DNA of 64,000 nucleotides from Rhizaria sp. SCN 62-66 (Eukaryota > Rhizaria, unplaced), in the NCBI GenBank assembly GCA_001724265.1, contig MEDY01000205.1, positions 30,295 through 94,294 on the forward strand, read 5' to 3'. This document shows, piece by piece, positions 54,501 to 64,000 of this stretch. The notes below the pieces were generated by a model, which searched no databases, was not told where the DNA came from, and saw nothing but the letters and a program-made list of their open reading frames with translations. Position 1 is the first letter of the stretch, and each line of letters begins with the position of its first letter. The position numbers and the translations under genes are program-made.

Positions 54501-57500
54501 TGCCATCCCAGACATCAGCGCACTCGCCCGCTCCCCGTCCTTCGCCGCCACTGCGTCGGCTAATCCGAACGCGACTACAAGCGCAGCTTCTGGCGCCGAG
54601 CCCGCGACGAGTGGACTGGTCACCGGCTCCGGCTTGAACCGGATGTCCTCGCTCTCCCGCAGCAAGACGATGGCGCTCGATACGCTCCGCCAAACGCTGC
54701 TGAACCGCAAAAACAAACAGCAACTCGGCGCAAACGCCCCTAGCGCGAACATCGCGACTGCTGCTGCTGTTGCTGCTGCCTCGCCTGAAGCAGGCTCCAG
54801 CGCGCTCACAGTCACCTGCGCTGACCCTGAGTCCACCGCGACTACGACTGCGACCGTTGGTCCTGTGAAGCTGTGGGCGTCCCCGCAGTCGACCGCCACG
54901 GCCGCCGACCTCGCGACCGCGCTCGCCGTCCCTAGTGCTGCAGCGACGAACGTGCCGTCGCCTCTCGTGCGCCCCGGGAGCGGCGGCAGCAGCGCGCGCC
55001 TGCCGGCGCCAACGCCGCTTGTCACCTCGGCCGCGGGCACTCCCCTCGCCGGCACCAGCAGCAGCAGCACTGTTAACGGCAGCGGCCGCCACACGTTCTT
55101 CTCCCCTCAGCACCAGCAGTCGAGCTCTCTCTACGGCACCTATAGCAGTAGCAGTACCAAGACGTGGACGCGCGTGTTCCACCCGAGCCCTGACGTAAAC
55201 CCTGACGGCACCCCGTTCGAGTACCGCTACCTGCGCATCGCCGACCCGGCGCGCGCGCTCGAGACGGCTTCGGAGCGCCGCGCGCGCCGTCAGCTGGAGC
55301 AAGAGCGCGCCGACTCCGGCCTCCACGCCGCCGAGTGCCGCGACGCCATGGTCCACGCCGCCGCGGTGCAGCACGAGCTGCGGACCCGCGCCGTGCTTGC
55401 GCACAGCCACAACGCGCACGTCGAGCACAAGGCTGAGCGCGCGCTGCTGTCCGTTGTGCTGTACGTCTGCCGCGTCGCCGCCTGCGAGTGGCGGCCGGCG
55501 GTGTCGCCTGCGCAGCCGCCGGCGCCGCTGCCGCCGCTGGGACTGCCGGCCGGAGACATCGCAGCCGCCGCGGCGGCGGCGGCCAATAGCGCTGGCCCTG
55601 GCGAGTCGCCCCACGCGGCCGCGCTAGCCGTGCTCGCCGCCGCCACCAGCAGCGGCAGCAGCAGCAACAGCAACAGCAGCGGCAGCGGCGCTGGAGTCGA
55701 CGCCGAGTCGGTGTGGACCACCGGACTCGGCTTCGGCGTCGCCGCGCCCGTGTACCCGATCCCGCTTTCGTGGTCCGCACTGTCGCGGTCCGAGGCCACG
55801 AAGCGCCGCGTCCACGCGCTCAACCTGCTGCTGCACGTGCTGCAGCGCTCAGAGGGCTTCTTCAAGTCCAACAAGGCGTGCGCGGCTGTGTTGAAGCGTG
55901 TCGTGGTGCCTGCGCTCGTGCAGTGCTGCAGCGCTCACTGGGAAGCGCCGACGGTCTTCCGCGCCGCGCTGCAGGTCTTCGTGCACTTGTTCCAAGTCTT
56001 CCGCGACGACCTGGTGCTCGAGCTCGGCGCGGTCATGGACGGCGTGCTGACGCCTCTGCTGTCGTCCTCCCTCGTCGCGGTCGACACGAAGCGCGACGTG
56101 CTCGAGATGATCGCGCATTTGCTCTCAGGCCCCTCCGCGCTCTTGTCGCTGTACGCCGCGTACGACGTGTCGTTGCGCCGCTACGGCCTCACCGTCTACC
56201 AGGGGCTCGTGACGGCGCTCGCGGCCGTGGTGCAGGGCGACGTGCGCCCCGTCTCGCTACTATTGCCCGACGCGGGCGCGCCCCCGCAGGCCGCCGCGGA
56301 GGCCCGCTTTACCGCCCTGGCCGGTTGGCACGGCGTTGCCGCGGCCTACGCCGCCGAGCCTGCCGCCGCTGCCGCCCTCCGCCGCGCCGCGCTGCGCGTC
56401 CTAGTTCTCCACCTGCACTCGCTGGCGCAGTGGGCAGGCGTACCTGCGCTCGAGCTCTCGGCCGAGGCGCGCGCCGCGCTGCGCGCCACGTGCCAGACGT
56501 TTCTCCCCGTCCTCCAGCGGTCGCGGCGCTTTCCCTGGCGCGCCGGCACGACGGCCACCGAGCGCGCCGAGGCCGCCGGTCTCGCCCCCACACAGCTGCA
56601 GCAGCAGTCTAGCAACGGCGCTGGTTCTGCGTCTGTGGCGGCGAGTCCCAGCAACATGGACGGGTCGATCGCCTTCTCCTCGATGTCGATGTCGATGGAT
56701 GACATCGACGACGCGGCCGCCGCGGGCGAGCTCACCGGCGGCGGCGGCGGCGTCGTGCCGACCCCCGGCCTCCGCTCCGCCAGTCTCCGCGCGCGCGCCG
56801 CGCTGGCCGAGGTCGCCCGCCGGCTCGCCGTGCGGGAGGAGGCGGCGACGATGCTTCCCTGCCAGGTCGAGGGCGTGCTGGAGGACTTCGTGCGGCTGCA
56901 CGTGCGCGCGCGCCGCCGCCGCGCCGTGCGGCGGCTGCGCGCCCGGCTGACGGCCTCCGCGATCGCGGGCGCGCGCGGGGGCGTCGTGTCCCCGCCGCCC
57001 CCGGAGGGCGACGAAGAGGCCAGTCTCCGCGAGGCCGTCGTGGAGGAGGAAGAAGAGGAGGAGGAGGACGCGGCCGAGCGCGCCTCCACCTCGCGGTTGG
57101 GCCCCTCACCGCAGCTGCCGAATGTCGTCGAGGGCCGGCGCCGCGGCGGCGGCGGCCGCGGCGGCGCGTTGACCGGCGGGTTCGACTCCGCGCTGCACGA
57201 CGACCACCACGACGACGAGGACGACGACGACGAAAGCGACGACGAGGACGACGACGAGCGGGACGTCGCCGCCGCCGCCGCAGCCGGGGTCGACGTGGCA
57301 ACAGCAAAGGCTGCTCGGTGTGCCGCGGCCGCCGGTGTCGCCGCCAGTGCGGAGCACCTCGACGCCCTCGTTACCGACAGCATTTTCAACAACAACTCGA
57401 GCGCTAATCCTAACGCTGGGAGCAATTCTAGTAGTTTCTATGCGTTCTCGAACGCCGGCAGCAGTGTCATCTCCCCGTCTTCGGCCGCGACTGGCTCCCA

Positions 57501-60500
57501 TAACGCCATCAGCGGCAGCGCGAACATGTTGACGGGCTCGAACGTGCCTCTGACGCTGGCAGTGCTGGCCGCGGGCCGCGCGCAGAGCGACAAGTGGCAG
57601 CGCGCCTGCGCCGCGGCCACCGCGGCAGTGCTCGGTCTGCCGGTCACTCTCCCGGAACCCGAGCCTGAGCCCGAGGCCGAGCCCTCTGAAACCGAGGCCA
57701 AGGCCAAGAATGCGACCGCTAATAAGAATAGCTGCGAAGAGGATAGCAAGGAGTCCCAGCAGCCGCAGCCCTCGCCGGCGTCCTCCGTCGCCCCCGCTGC
57801 TTCGACCACGGTGGTGCTGAAAAAGGGCTCTCTGCACACCGCTGTGTCCGTGCTGCGCGCGTTTGACCGCGCCTGGGCGACTCTACCGATGATCGCACTG
57901 TACCTCTACACCAACTCGGTGCTCGACAAGAGCCTCATCGGTGACTTCATCGCCAGCGGCTACGACAAGGTGTGGACCGCCGGCCAGTTCGCAGACCTGC
58001 GCCGCGTCTACGGCCGCCTGTTTGACTTCACGGGTATGCGGTTCGACGCGGCGCTGCGGCTGTTTCTGTCGGGCGCGGGCAACTTCCGGATGCCTGGCGA
58101 AGGTCAGAAGATCGACCGCATGGTGGCGATGTTCTGCGACGCCTACTGCCGCGACAACCCGTCCGCCGTGGCGGCCAACACGCCGACCACGAACCAGACC
58201 GCCGAGCTGGCCGTGGCGCGCGCGGCGACCTTTTCGCCCAACGAGACAGTCTTCGCGTCCGTTTCAGCCGCGCATTTGGTGTGCTTCGCGCTGATCATGC
58301 TCAACACTGACCACCACGACCCGCGCCTGTCCAAGGGCGGCGCCGGCGCCGGGGCGCAGCAGCAGCAGCAGCGTAAGCGTATGACGCTCCCGGCGTTCTT
58401 GCGGAATCTCCGCGACGGCAACGGCGGCTACCCGATCGACCCGCGCTTCCTGACGGCCGTGTACAGCTCGATCGCGGCCGAGCCCATCGAGTGGATCGGC
58501 GCCGGCGGCACAAACAACTCCGCCGCCGCGATGGGCGAGGACGACCATGCCCTCGTGCTGGCCGTCCACGGGAAGCTCAGCGCGCTCGCGGGCCCCCGCC
58601 CCTCTTCTATGGCTGCCGCCGCCGCGCAGTCGCCGCTCTCCCTCTCGCAGCCTCAGTCTCCGTCTCCGCAGTCGTCTCAGACTCAGACAGCGCTCGGTCT
58701 GCAACAGCTCGCTTTCCGCGGTAACGGCTCCGCGTCCTCCGCCGCCGCCGCCGCACTGCTGAGCTCGATGCTCGACTCGTGCGCCGCCGCCGCGCCGTCG
58801 TTCGCGGCCGCCTCCCCGGCCGCCGTCGTCGCCTTCACCGGCCACGGGCTGGGGGCGGGCATCACCGCCGCGGCCGCCGTGCCCGCCGCGCCCTCCGTTG
58901 CCGCGACCAGTTCCCCGGCATTCGCTCTCGTCCCCGTCGCGCTCCCCGGCCTGACGTATATGCCGCTGCCGGCCGCGCTGCCGGCGGGGGAGAACGAGCT
59001 CGCCGCCGCCGCGCTCGCCGCCGCCGCTGTCGCCACCGTGCCCTCATCCTCGTCGTCGTCGCACCAGGTGCTGTTGCCGAACGGCACGCCGGCGCCCACC
59101 GCGGCGCAGCTCGTGCAGTTCACGCGCGCACGCGTCGGTTTGACCCGCGCGGGTGTGAGGCAGACGCTCGGCCGTTTGCGCCACCTCGCGATGGCTGTCG
59201 CCACCCCCGCCTCTCAACAGCAGCAGCAGCAGCAGCAGCAGCAGTCGATGGGCGGCGGCGGCGGCGCCACGATGGCCGCGGCCATGGCCTCCGCGCTCGC
59301 CTCTGGGCTAGTCTCGGCCACTGGCGGCTTCGCCTCAGGCGGCTCAGGCTCTCTGGCCGGCCTCAGCAGCGCGCTCACCGCCGGCGCCGTCGTCCCCGCG
59401 GGGTCCACGACCTGGCTCTGGCCCTCGGCGTCCTCCCCGGCGCTGCAGACGACGACTCAGATCGCCGCCGAGATGTGGGAGACGGTGTGGATCCGCGTCG
59501 CCGCTGCGCTCGCCGCGCGGGTTGACGCCTCGGTGTTTGTGAACTCGAGCGTGAACGATGCCAATAACGCACGCGCCAACAGCAACGGCGAGGACCACAC
59601 AGACGGGGAAGTCGACACGCTCCACCTCTGCGTCGATGCGCTCGCCTATGCCTCCACGCTGTCGGCGGTGTTCTCGCGCGCCGACGCCGCCGCGATGCCG
59701 CAGCCGGCGCCGCGCAACGTCTTTCTCGCCGGCGGCCGCACGGCCGTCTTCGCGAGGCTGCTCGTCTTGCTCACCCACGCGCTCGACGGCGTGGAGTCGC
59801 GCCGTCTGCGGCATATGCTGCAGCAGCGGATTCAGTCCCGCTCGCTCTCGCGCTCGCTCGTCTCTGTCGCCGGTGCGGGCAACGGCAACAATAACTACAA
59901 CAGCAGCAGCAGAAGCCTTGGCGGCAGCATCGGCGGGGGCCGCGCGGCGTCACTGAGTGTGTTCGGCAGCTCCGGCGGCGCCGGCAGCAATGCAGGGGGG
60001 CAGCTCGGCTCTGGCGCTCTGCAGAGCAACAGCAACGGCGGCGCCAACTCTTCGGCGAACGGCAGCAGCAGCAGCGGCAGCACCGGTAGCAACAGCGAGG
60101 ACAGCAAGCGCCCTGAGAACAAGCTCGAGCTCCTGCGCAAGCTTCTCTTCTCGTCCGACCTGTCTGATTTGACGACTGCATTAGTGGACCACTTCCACCA
60201 GCGGCGCCAGGACCAGCGCCAAGAGGCGCGCCGCCGGTCCCCGCGCAACAACCGCCCCAGACTGATGTCCGCCGCGCCGCTCGTGGTGCTGCCGGCGTCG
60301 CCGGTGAGCGCGGCTGGGTGGTGCAAGGCGCTCTTCCTCGTCGCGTCCGTCGCCAAGAAGGCCGTCAGCACGCAGCGCCGCATGGAGGTGCTGCGCCAGC
60401 TGCAGCGAGAGTTCGGCGGCGAGGTCGCGCTTGTCCTGGCCGTCCCGCCCGGTCTCGCCGGCGCCGGGCCCGGGGGCGCGGCGGGCGGCGCGGGGCTCGG

Positions 60501-62340
60501 CTTCGCGGGGCCGCTGCTGGGCGCGAACGGCGCGCTCCAGGTGCGCGGCAGCCTCTCGGGCGCCTCCGAGGCCGACCGCCACACGACCGCGCTCGTCACG
60601 GCCGCCGCGGCCGCTGCGGGCGTCGGCGGCATCGCGGGCGGCATTGGCGCCGGCAGCGCTCTGTCCGGGTCCGCGCTGGGCGCCGCGGGGGCCGCCGCGG
60701 GCAGCGTCGTCGGCGCGGTCGCGGGCGAGGCGGCGGGCGGGCCCGCGGCCGGGGGTGCCAGCCGCTCCCTGATCAAGGCCGGGCAGCTCGTCAAGATCGC
60801 TTCCTCCACGGGCAAGCACCAGGTACGCATCTTACATATTACATATTCCACCATATATCTCGCAATTCTATAAAAATCGAAAATATTGTTTGTTTACATT
60901 ATTTTCAATCTACTTTATCTCACTTTACTTTTTCGTCTGCCTCCTTTGTTTTGTTCGTATCTATAGGAGTATGCGTTTTTCCTGTTGTCGGACCTGCTGC
61001 TGTACGCGACATCCTCCGGCGGCAGCGGCGACGAGTCCCGTCGCCTGCGCTTGCACCGCGCCCTGCACCTCTCGCTGCTGCGCATCGTCAACATGCAGGG
61101 CCCGCGCCCGTCGCAAACCTCATCTGGCGGCGCGAGCTCGAACAGCAACAACGGTCCGCACTTGTTCAAGGTTGTGTCGCCGCAAAAGACGTTCGTGGTT
61201 AGTGCGAGCGATGCGCGCACTAAGGCGGCGTGGATGTCCGCGATCACGGCCGCGGCCAAGGCGCAGGTGGCGAAGCGCGCCGTGTGGGTGCGCACGACGC
61301 TCACGGTCATCACACTGCCTCCCGTCGCGGGGCCCGCGCCCGCGCCGCACACGCCCGCGTCCACGTCCGCGATCTCCGGCGCGGCGGCGGGCTCGTCCGC
61401 GCTGCTGATGCCGCCGTCGGTGTCGACTTCAGCGATGACCTTCGCATCCACGGTTACCGGCACCGGCATGATGACGCGCACGGGCGCTGGCGCTGGCGCG
61501 GACGGTGCGCGACTCACGCTCAAGATCACCGAAGAACGCTCCGGGTCGCGCGCGGACGACGACGATGACGACGACGATGATGACGCCGCCGCGGTCGCGC
61601 TCGGCCTCGCCTCGCCGCGCCACCGCAACACCGAGAAGGCCGCCTCCCACGCTGGCGCTAACGCTGACGGCGCGGTGCTGTCGCGCGTGCCGTCCTCGGA
61701 CCCTTCGCACCCGGGGCCGCACGCGATGTCGCACCGCGGCAGCCTGGATATGACCGCCGCGCCTGCCGCAGCCGCAGCAGCCGCTGCAGCAGCAGCAGCA
61801 GCAGCAGCTGCGGCGGCGCTGGCGGAGGGCTCTGGCCAGGCGCAGCGGCACCGCCGCACGCAGTCTCTCGCCGCGGCCCGCGGGTCGGGGTTCGGGCCCG
61901 GCAGCGGCGCGCGCGCGCTGATGGCGTCCGCGACGACGGCGCCGCTGAGCGAGCTGGAGCGGATCCGGCGGTACTCGCACTACGCGGCGCACTCGGCGCT
62001 GCCGCTGCCGCTGCCGCTGGCCGTGCCCGCCGAGGCGACGCCCGCGGCTGTCGCCGCCGCGCAGCAGCAGCTGCTCGTGGTGCAGCAGGGCCAGGGCCAG
62101 GTGCAGGCCAACCACTGCCGGTTGTGTCTGCGCGTGTACACGCTGTTCCGCCGCAAGGCCGTGTGTCCGCTGTGTCGCGTGCACGTGTGCAACGAGTGTC
62201 TGGACAAGCGCGCGCCCGTGCCCAGCGGGGAGACGCCCGGACAGGGCAAGACGACGATGCAGAAGGTGTGCGACTCGTGCTGGGGCTTCTTGACCAAGAT
62301 GATTGGGGACCACCACCACATCTTCTCCGCCAGTGAGTAA
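48397..62340 (+). CDS. Giant BIG-type Arf guanine-nucleotide exchange factor with PH and FYVE-like C-terminus
   Basis: Exons 48397-60822 and 60967-62340 (phase 0) give 4,599 residues ending at TAA. Large Arf-GEFs load GTP on Arf at Golgi and endosomes. Domains in order: a Cys/His finger at about 216-240 (KCLVAGC, then ARGYCNKH); long Ala/Ser/Asn low complexity; a DCB/HUS-like helical region at about 2468-2620 (NLLLHVLQRSEGFFKSNKAC, then SLYAAYDVSL, matching the HUS box); a Sec7 domain at about 3141-3368 with the glutamic finger in FRMPGEGQKIDRM (Glu3235) and LIMLNTDHHDP; and a PH domain split by the intron (GKHQ joined to EYAFFLLSDLLLYA, later FVVSASDARTKAAWMSAI). A C-terminal zinc domain follows at about 4525-4590 with four CxxC pairs (CRLC, CPLC, CNEC, CDSC), spaced as in FYVE but lacking the RHHCR lipid-binding motif. 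ATG 48397 (MSSTSQGQG) is preferred over ATG 48115, whose extra residues look like leader. Confidence 0.88.
60823..60966 (+). other. Intron in the Arf-GEF gene
   Basis: 144 bases, phase 0, donor GTACGC, acceptor TATCTATAG after a T/C-rich tract. It interrupts the first strands of the PH domain, whose consensus order is restored by splicing. Confidence 0.92.
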
Positions 62341-63756
62341 AAGCACGCAACTTTGCAATCAAAGCTCGTTCGCTTCAGCAATAACAAAAATATGGCCGTG
62401 CAGCATGAAGGAATGTTTATATGGCTAAAAGCTGTTCCCCTTTTCTGTGTCGTTTTGTTCTTGCGTCTTCATAACCCGTGTGTGTGTCTAAAACAACAAC
62501 TGTGTATGACTTCCTGTAGTGAGGTCTGGGACTGACTGGCATACTTACTTTGCTTTGCTTGGCTTTGCCTCTCTCTTGGTTCTCGTGCGTGCATTTCTCT
62601 TCGTGATGTTTGTTTCTCTCTCAGTCTTCTTTTTGTTTGTCTTGCCTGTACATGTCTGTCTGTCCGTCCGTCCGTCCGCTCACCTGTTTATATATATACG
62701 ATGTATAAGTCCATTTTTTATTTCGATATGCGTTTTTGCTCGCTTCACGTATTACGTGTTGCTAGTTTGTTGGCGCCCTATGATTGTGATGATTCTCTTG
62801 AGTATGTAGTTGCGTGTTTTGCTGCTTAATGATGTGTTCAAATCTGTTTCAATGTGTGTGCTTGTTACTCTGCGTGAGTGAGGAATGTGTTACTGAACAA
62901 ATGACCTGATACTTCTATCTTAATGGTGTTGTGCTGACCTTGATCTTGTTCTAAAGATCATCACGACAATCGGTCAGAAGATGATAAGGAAATGCTCAGT
63001 TCGTACTACATTTCCTTGTGTCTGTTGAGTCTCACTCGGTTATTTCTTATTTTCTTTTGATCTGCTTTGTTCACACATTCTTTTTATCCTCTTAACATCA
63101 AAATCACAACAACAACTCTCGGTGCAACATCAATTCCACTTAGTCATCGTTCAACAGTCACTTACTAATGCACATTCTTGTGTGCATTTTTTACGTCCAC
63201 AACACATCGTAGTATCAGATTTCAATGCGTCCGCTGTGTGCTCCTTGTATATATATAAACCCATAAACACAACAGTTCTTTTATTTCATTCAAATCTATC
63301 GAATCTCATCTCTGTAATTATTTGGTAAGCATCCCTGAATTTTCGTCGTTGTGATTCCACGTAAGCAACTAATACGAATACGAAGTGTAGACTGAATGAT
63401 GTCTTCTTTCAAATTGCAAATTGTATTGGTTTTGTAGTATTTTGTTTGCAAACTCACTCTAAACACGGACTGGCGGTCGCTAAATGCTGCTGAAGTTGGG
63501 ATATAATAGTTATGTCCAGCAACATCGCGATCGCAGTCAGTCAGTCAACCAGTCAGTCCCCACGACTCTGTTTGCTTTCTCAGCTATTCTAAGTATCTTA
63601 TTGGAACATGTTTTGTCCCTATCGGGCACGCTACGACTCTCCCGTCTCGAATCTAGATGACTCGAGAAGGCTCTTGTCTCTAGACTCGAAGACTCCATTC
63701 ACAGCAGCCTTGTTCACTCCGCATTGTTAAGAGTCTTGCGTGTCTGCGTCTTGCGT
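62341..63756. other. Convergent 3' intergenic region
   Basis: About 1.4 kb of AT-rich, T-rich DNA between the TAA of the Arf-GEF and the TAA of the AHA1-like fragment. It includes a tetranucleotide TGTC/CGTC run (62653-62679), several TATATA stretches and an imperfect inverted repeat near 63644-63693. Open frames here lack ATG starts and encode only Phe/Leu-rich chance peptides. No gene is supported. Confidence 0.5.
62653..62679. repeat. Tetranucleotide (TGTC/CGTC) microsatellite
   Basis: A short run of TGTC units passing into CGTC units in the 3' flank of the Arf-GEF gene. Confidence 0.8.
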
Positions 63757-64000
63757 TTACGCTGAGTCCTTAGGGGGCAGCGCCTTGTCGCGCATCTCCT
63801 TATCAAATGTCTTGAGCGCGGCGAGAATGGCCTTGACGCCCTTGGAGCGGAAGCCCTGGAGCGCGGCCGTGCGCGCGGGCCCCTCGGCGCCCTCGAGCTT
63901 GATGCGCGTCACGTCGTGGTCGTCGGAGCCGAAGGAAACCTCGGCCAGGTAGCACGAGCCCGTCGCGGAGAAGTCGTCGAGCTCGAGACACACACACACA
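63757..64000 (-). CDS. AHA1 N-terminal-domain-like protein, partial (5' end beyond window)
   Basis: The last 75 or so codons of a minus-strand gene ending at TAA 63757-63759. The upstream part is outside the window. The visible sequence runs from a beta-strand-like part (SCYLAEVSFGSDD, VTRIKLEGAEGP) into two helices (TAALQGFRSKGVKAILAALK, TFDKEMRDKALP). This resembles the end of the N-terminal domain of the Hsp90 ATPase activator AHA1, where strands are followed by an x-G-x-K-x-L/I-x-x-A-L-x-x-F helix. If right, it is an Hsp90 co-chaperone, either a short form with only this domain or a divergent relative. The terminal CA/TG repeat at 63989-64000 may already belong to an intron. The fragment is too short for certainty. 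Confidence 0.4.
   Translation of the reverse strand, partial: VCVCLELDDFSATGSCYLAEVSFGSDDHDVTRIKLEGAEGPARTAALQGFRSKGVKAILAALKTFDKEMRDKALPPKDSA

Noticed and set aside
62519-62809. Hydrophobic 96-codon ORF resembling a membrane protein
   Set aside because: It starts at GTG with no internal ATG at a sensible place and lies in T-rich 3' flank, where Phe/Leu/Val runs arise by chance.
63644-63693. Imperfect inverted repeat with TCTAGA arms
   Set aside because: The arms contain a mismatch and a bulge. It is suggestive of a hairpin but too weak to call an element.
1-64000. CRISPR arrays, bacterial operons or ribosome-binding sites
   Set aside because: The window is eukaryotic. Its repeats are trinucleotide codon runs or microsatellites, not spaced direct repeats.

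Overview
This is a GC-rich eukaryotic nuclear window, almost certainly from a protist. The evidence is spliceosomal introns, large multidomain eukaryotic proteins, and very heavy in-frame codon repeats that give Ala, Asn/Ser, Gln and Asp tracts. The gene set suggests a motile cell with an actin (SCAR/WAVE) system and probably a flagellum. The species cannot be named from the sequence. I recognise no transposon, CRISPR array, rRNA or tRNA.

Layout from left to right: XLF/XRCC4-superfamily-like gene, partial (-, 1-1786); TFIIH subunit SSL1/p44 (+, 2168-4234); small two-exon gene of unknown function (-, 4718-5432); very long Ala-rich coiled-coil gene (+, 5921-10690); small unknown gene (-, 11025-11733); fragment of a Cys-rich gene (-, about 12009-12404); coiled-coil gene resembling BBOF1/CFAP157 (+, 13022-15715); Abi, a SCAR/WAVE complex subunit (-, 16165-17919); a giant three-exon ubiquitin-specific protease of about 6,473 residues (-, 18371-38161); TlpA-like thioredoxin-fold protein (-, 38933-39659); giant myotubularin phosphatase (+, 41135-47482); giant BIG-type Arf-GEF with C-terminal PH and FYVE-like domains (+, 48397-62340); and an AHA1-like fragment (-, 63757-64000).

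The most important observation is that UAG appears to be a sense codon. Three separate genes run through in-frame TAG codons, six in all: four in the gene at 5921-10690, one in 13022-15715 and one in the protease gene at 37172-37174. Reading resumes in exactly the same frame with the same composition. None of the three frames contains a premature TAA or TGA. Every well-supported gene with a visible end terminates at TAA or TGA. The inserted amino acid cannot be fixed from this window.

A second genome-wide signal is the 5' splice site. Five of seven modelled introns begin GTACG rather than GTAAG. Introns are short (133-208 nt) and mostly phase 0. One of them carries a (CAT)31 microsatellite, and removing it restores the reading frame of the protease gene.

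Functionally the window mixes DNA repair and transcription (XLF-like, p44), ubiquitin turnover (the protease), actin control (Abi), and phosphoinositide and Arf membrane traffic. In the last group a PI3P phosphatase lies directly upstream of an Arf-GEF with a FYVE-like finger. These are ordinary neighbours in a eukaryotic genome, and no operon logic is implied.
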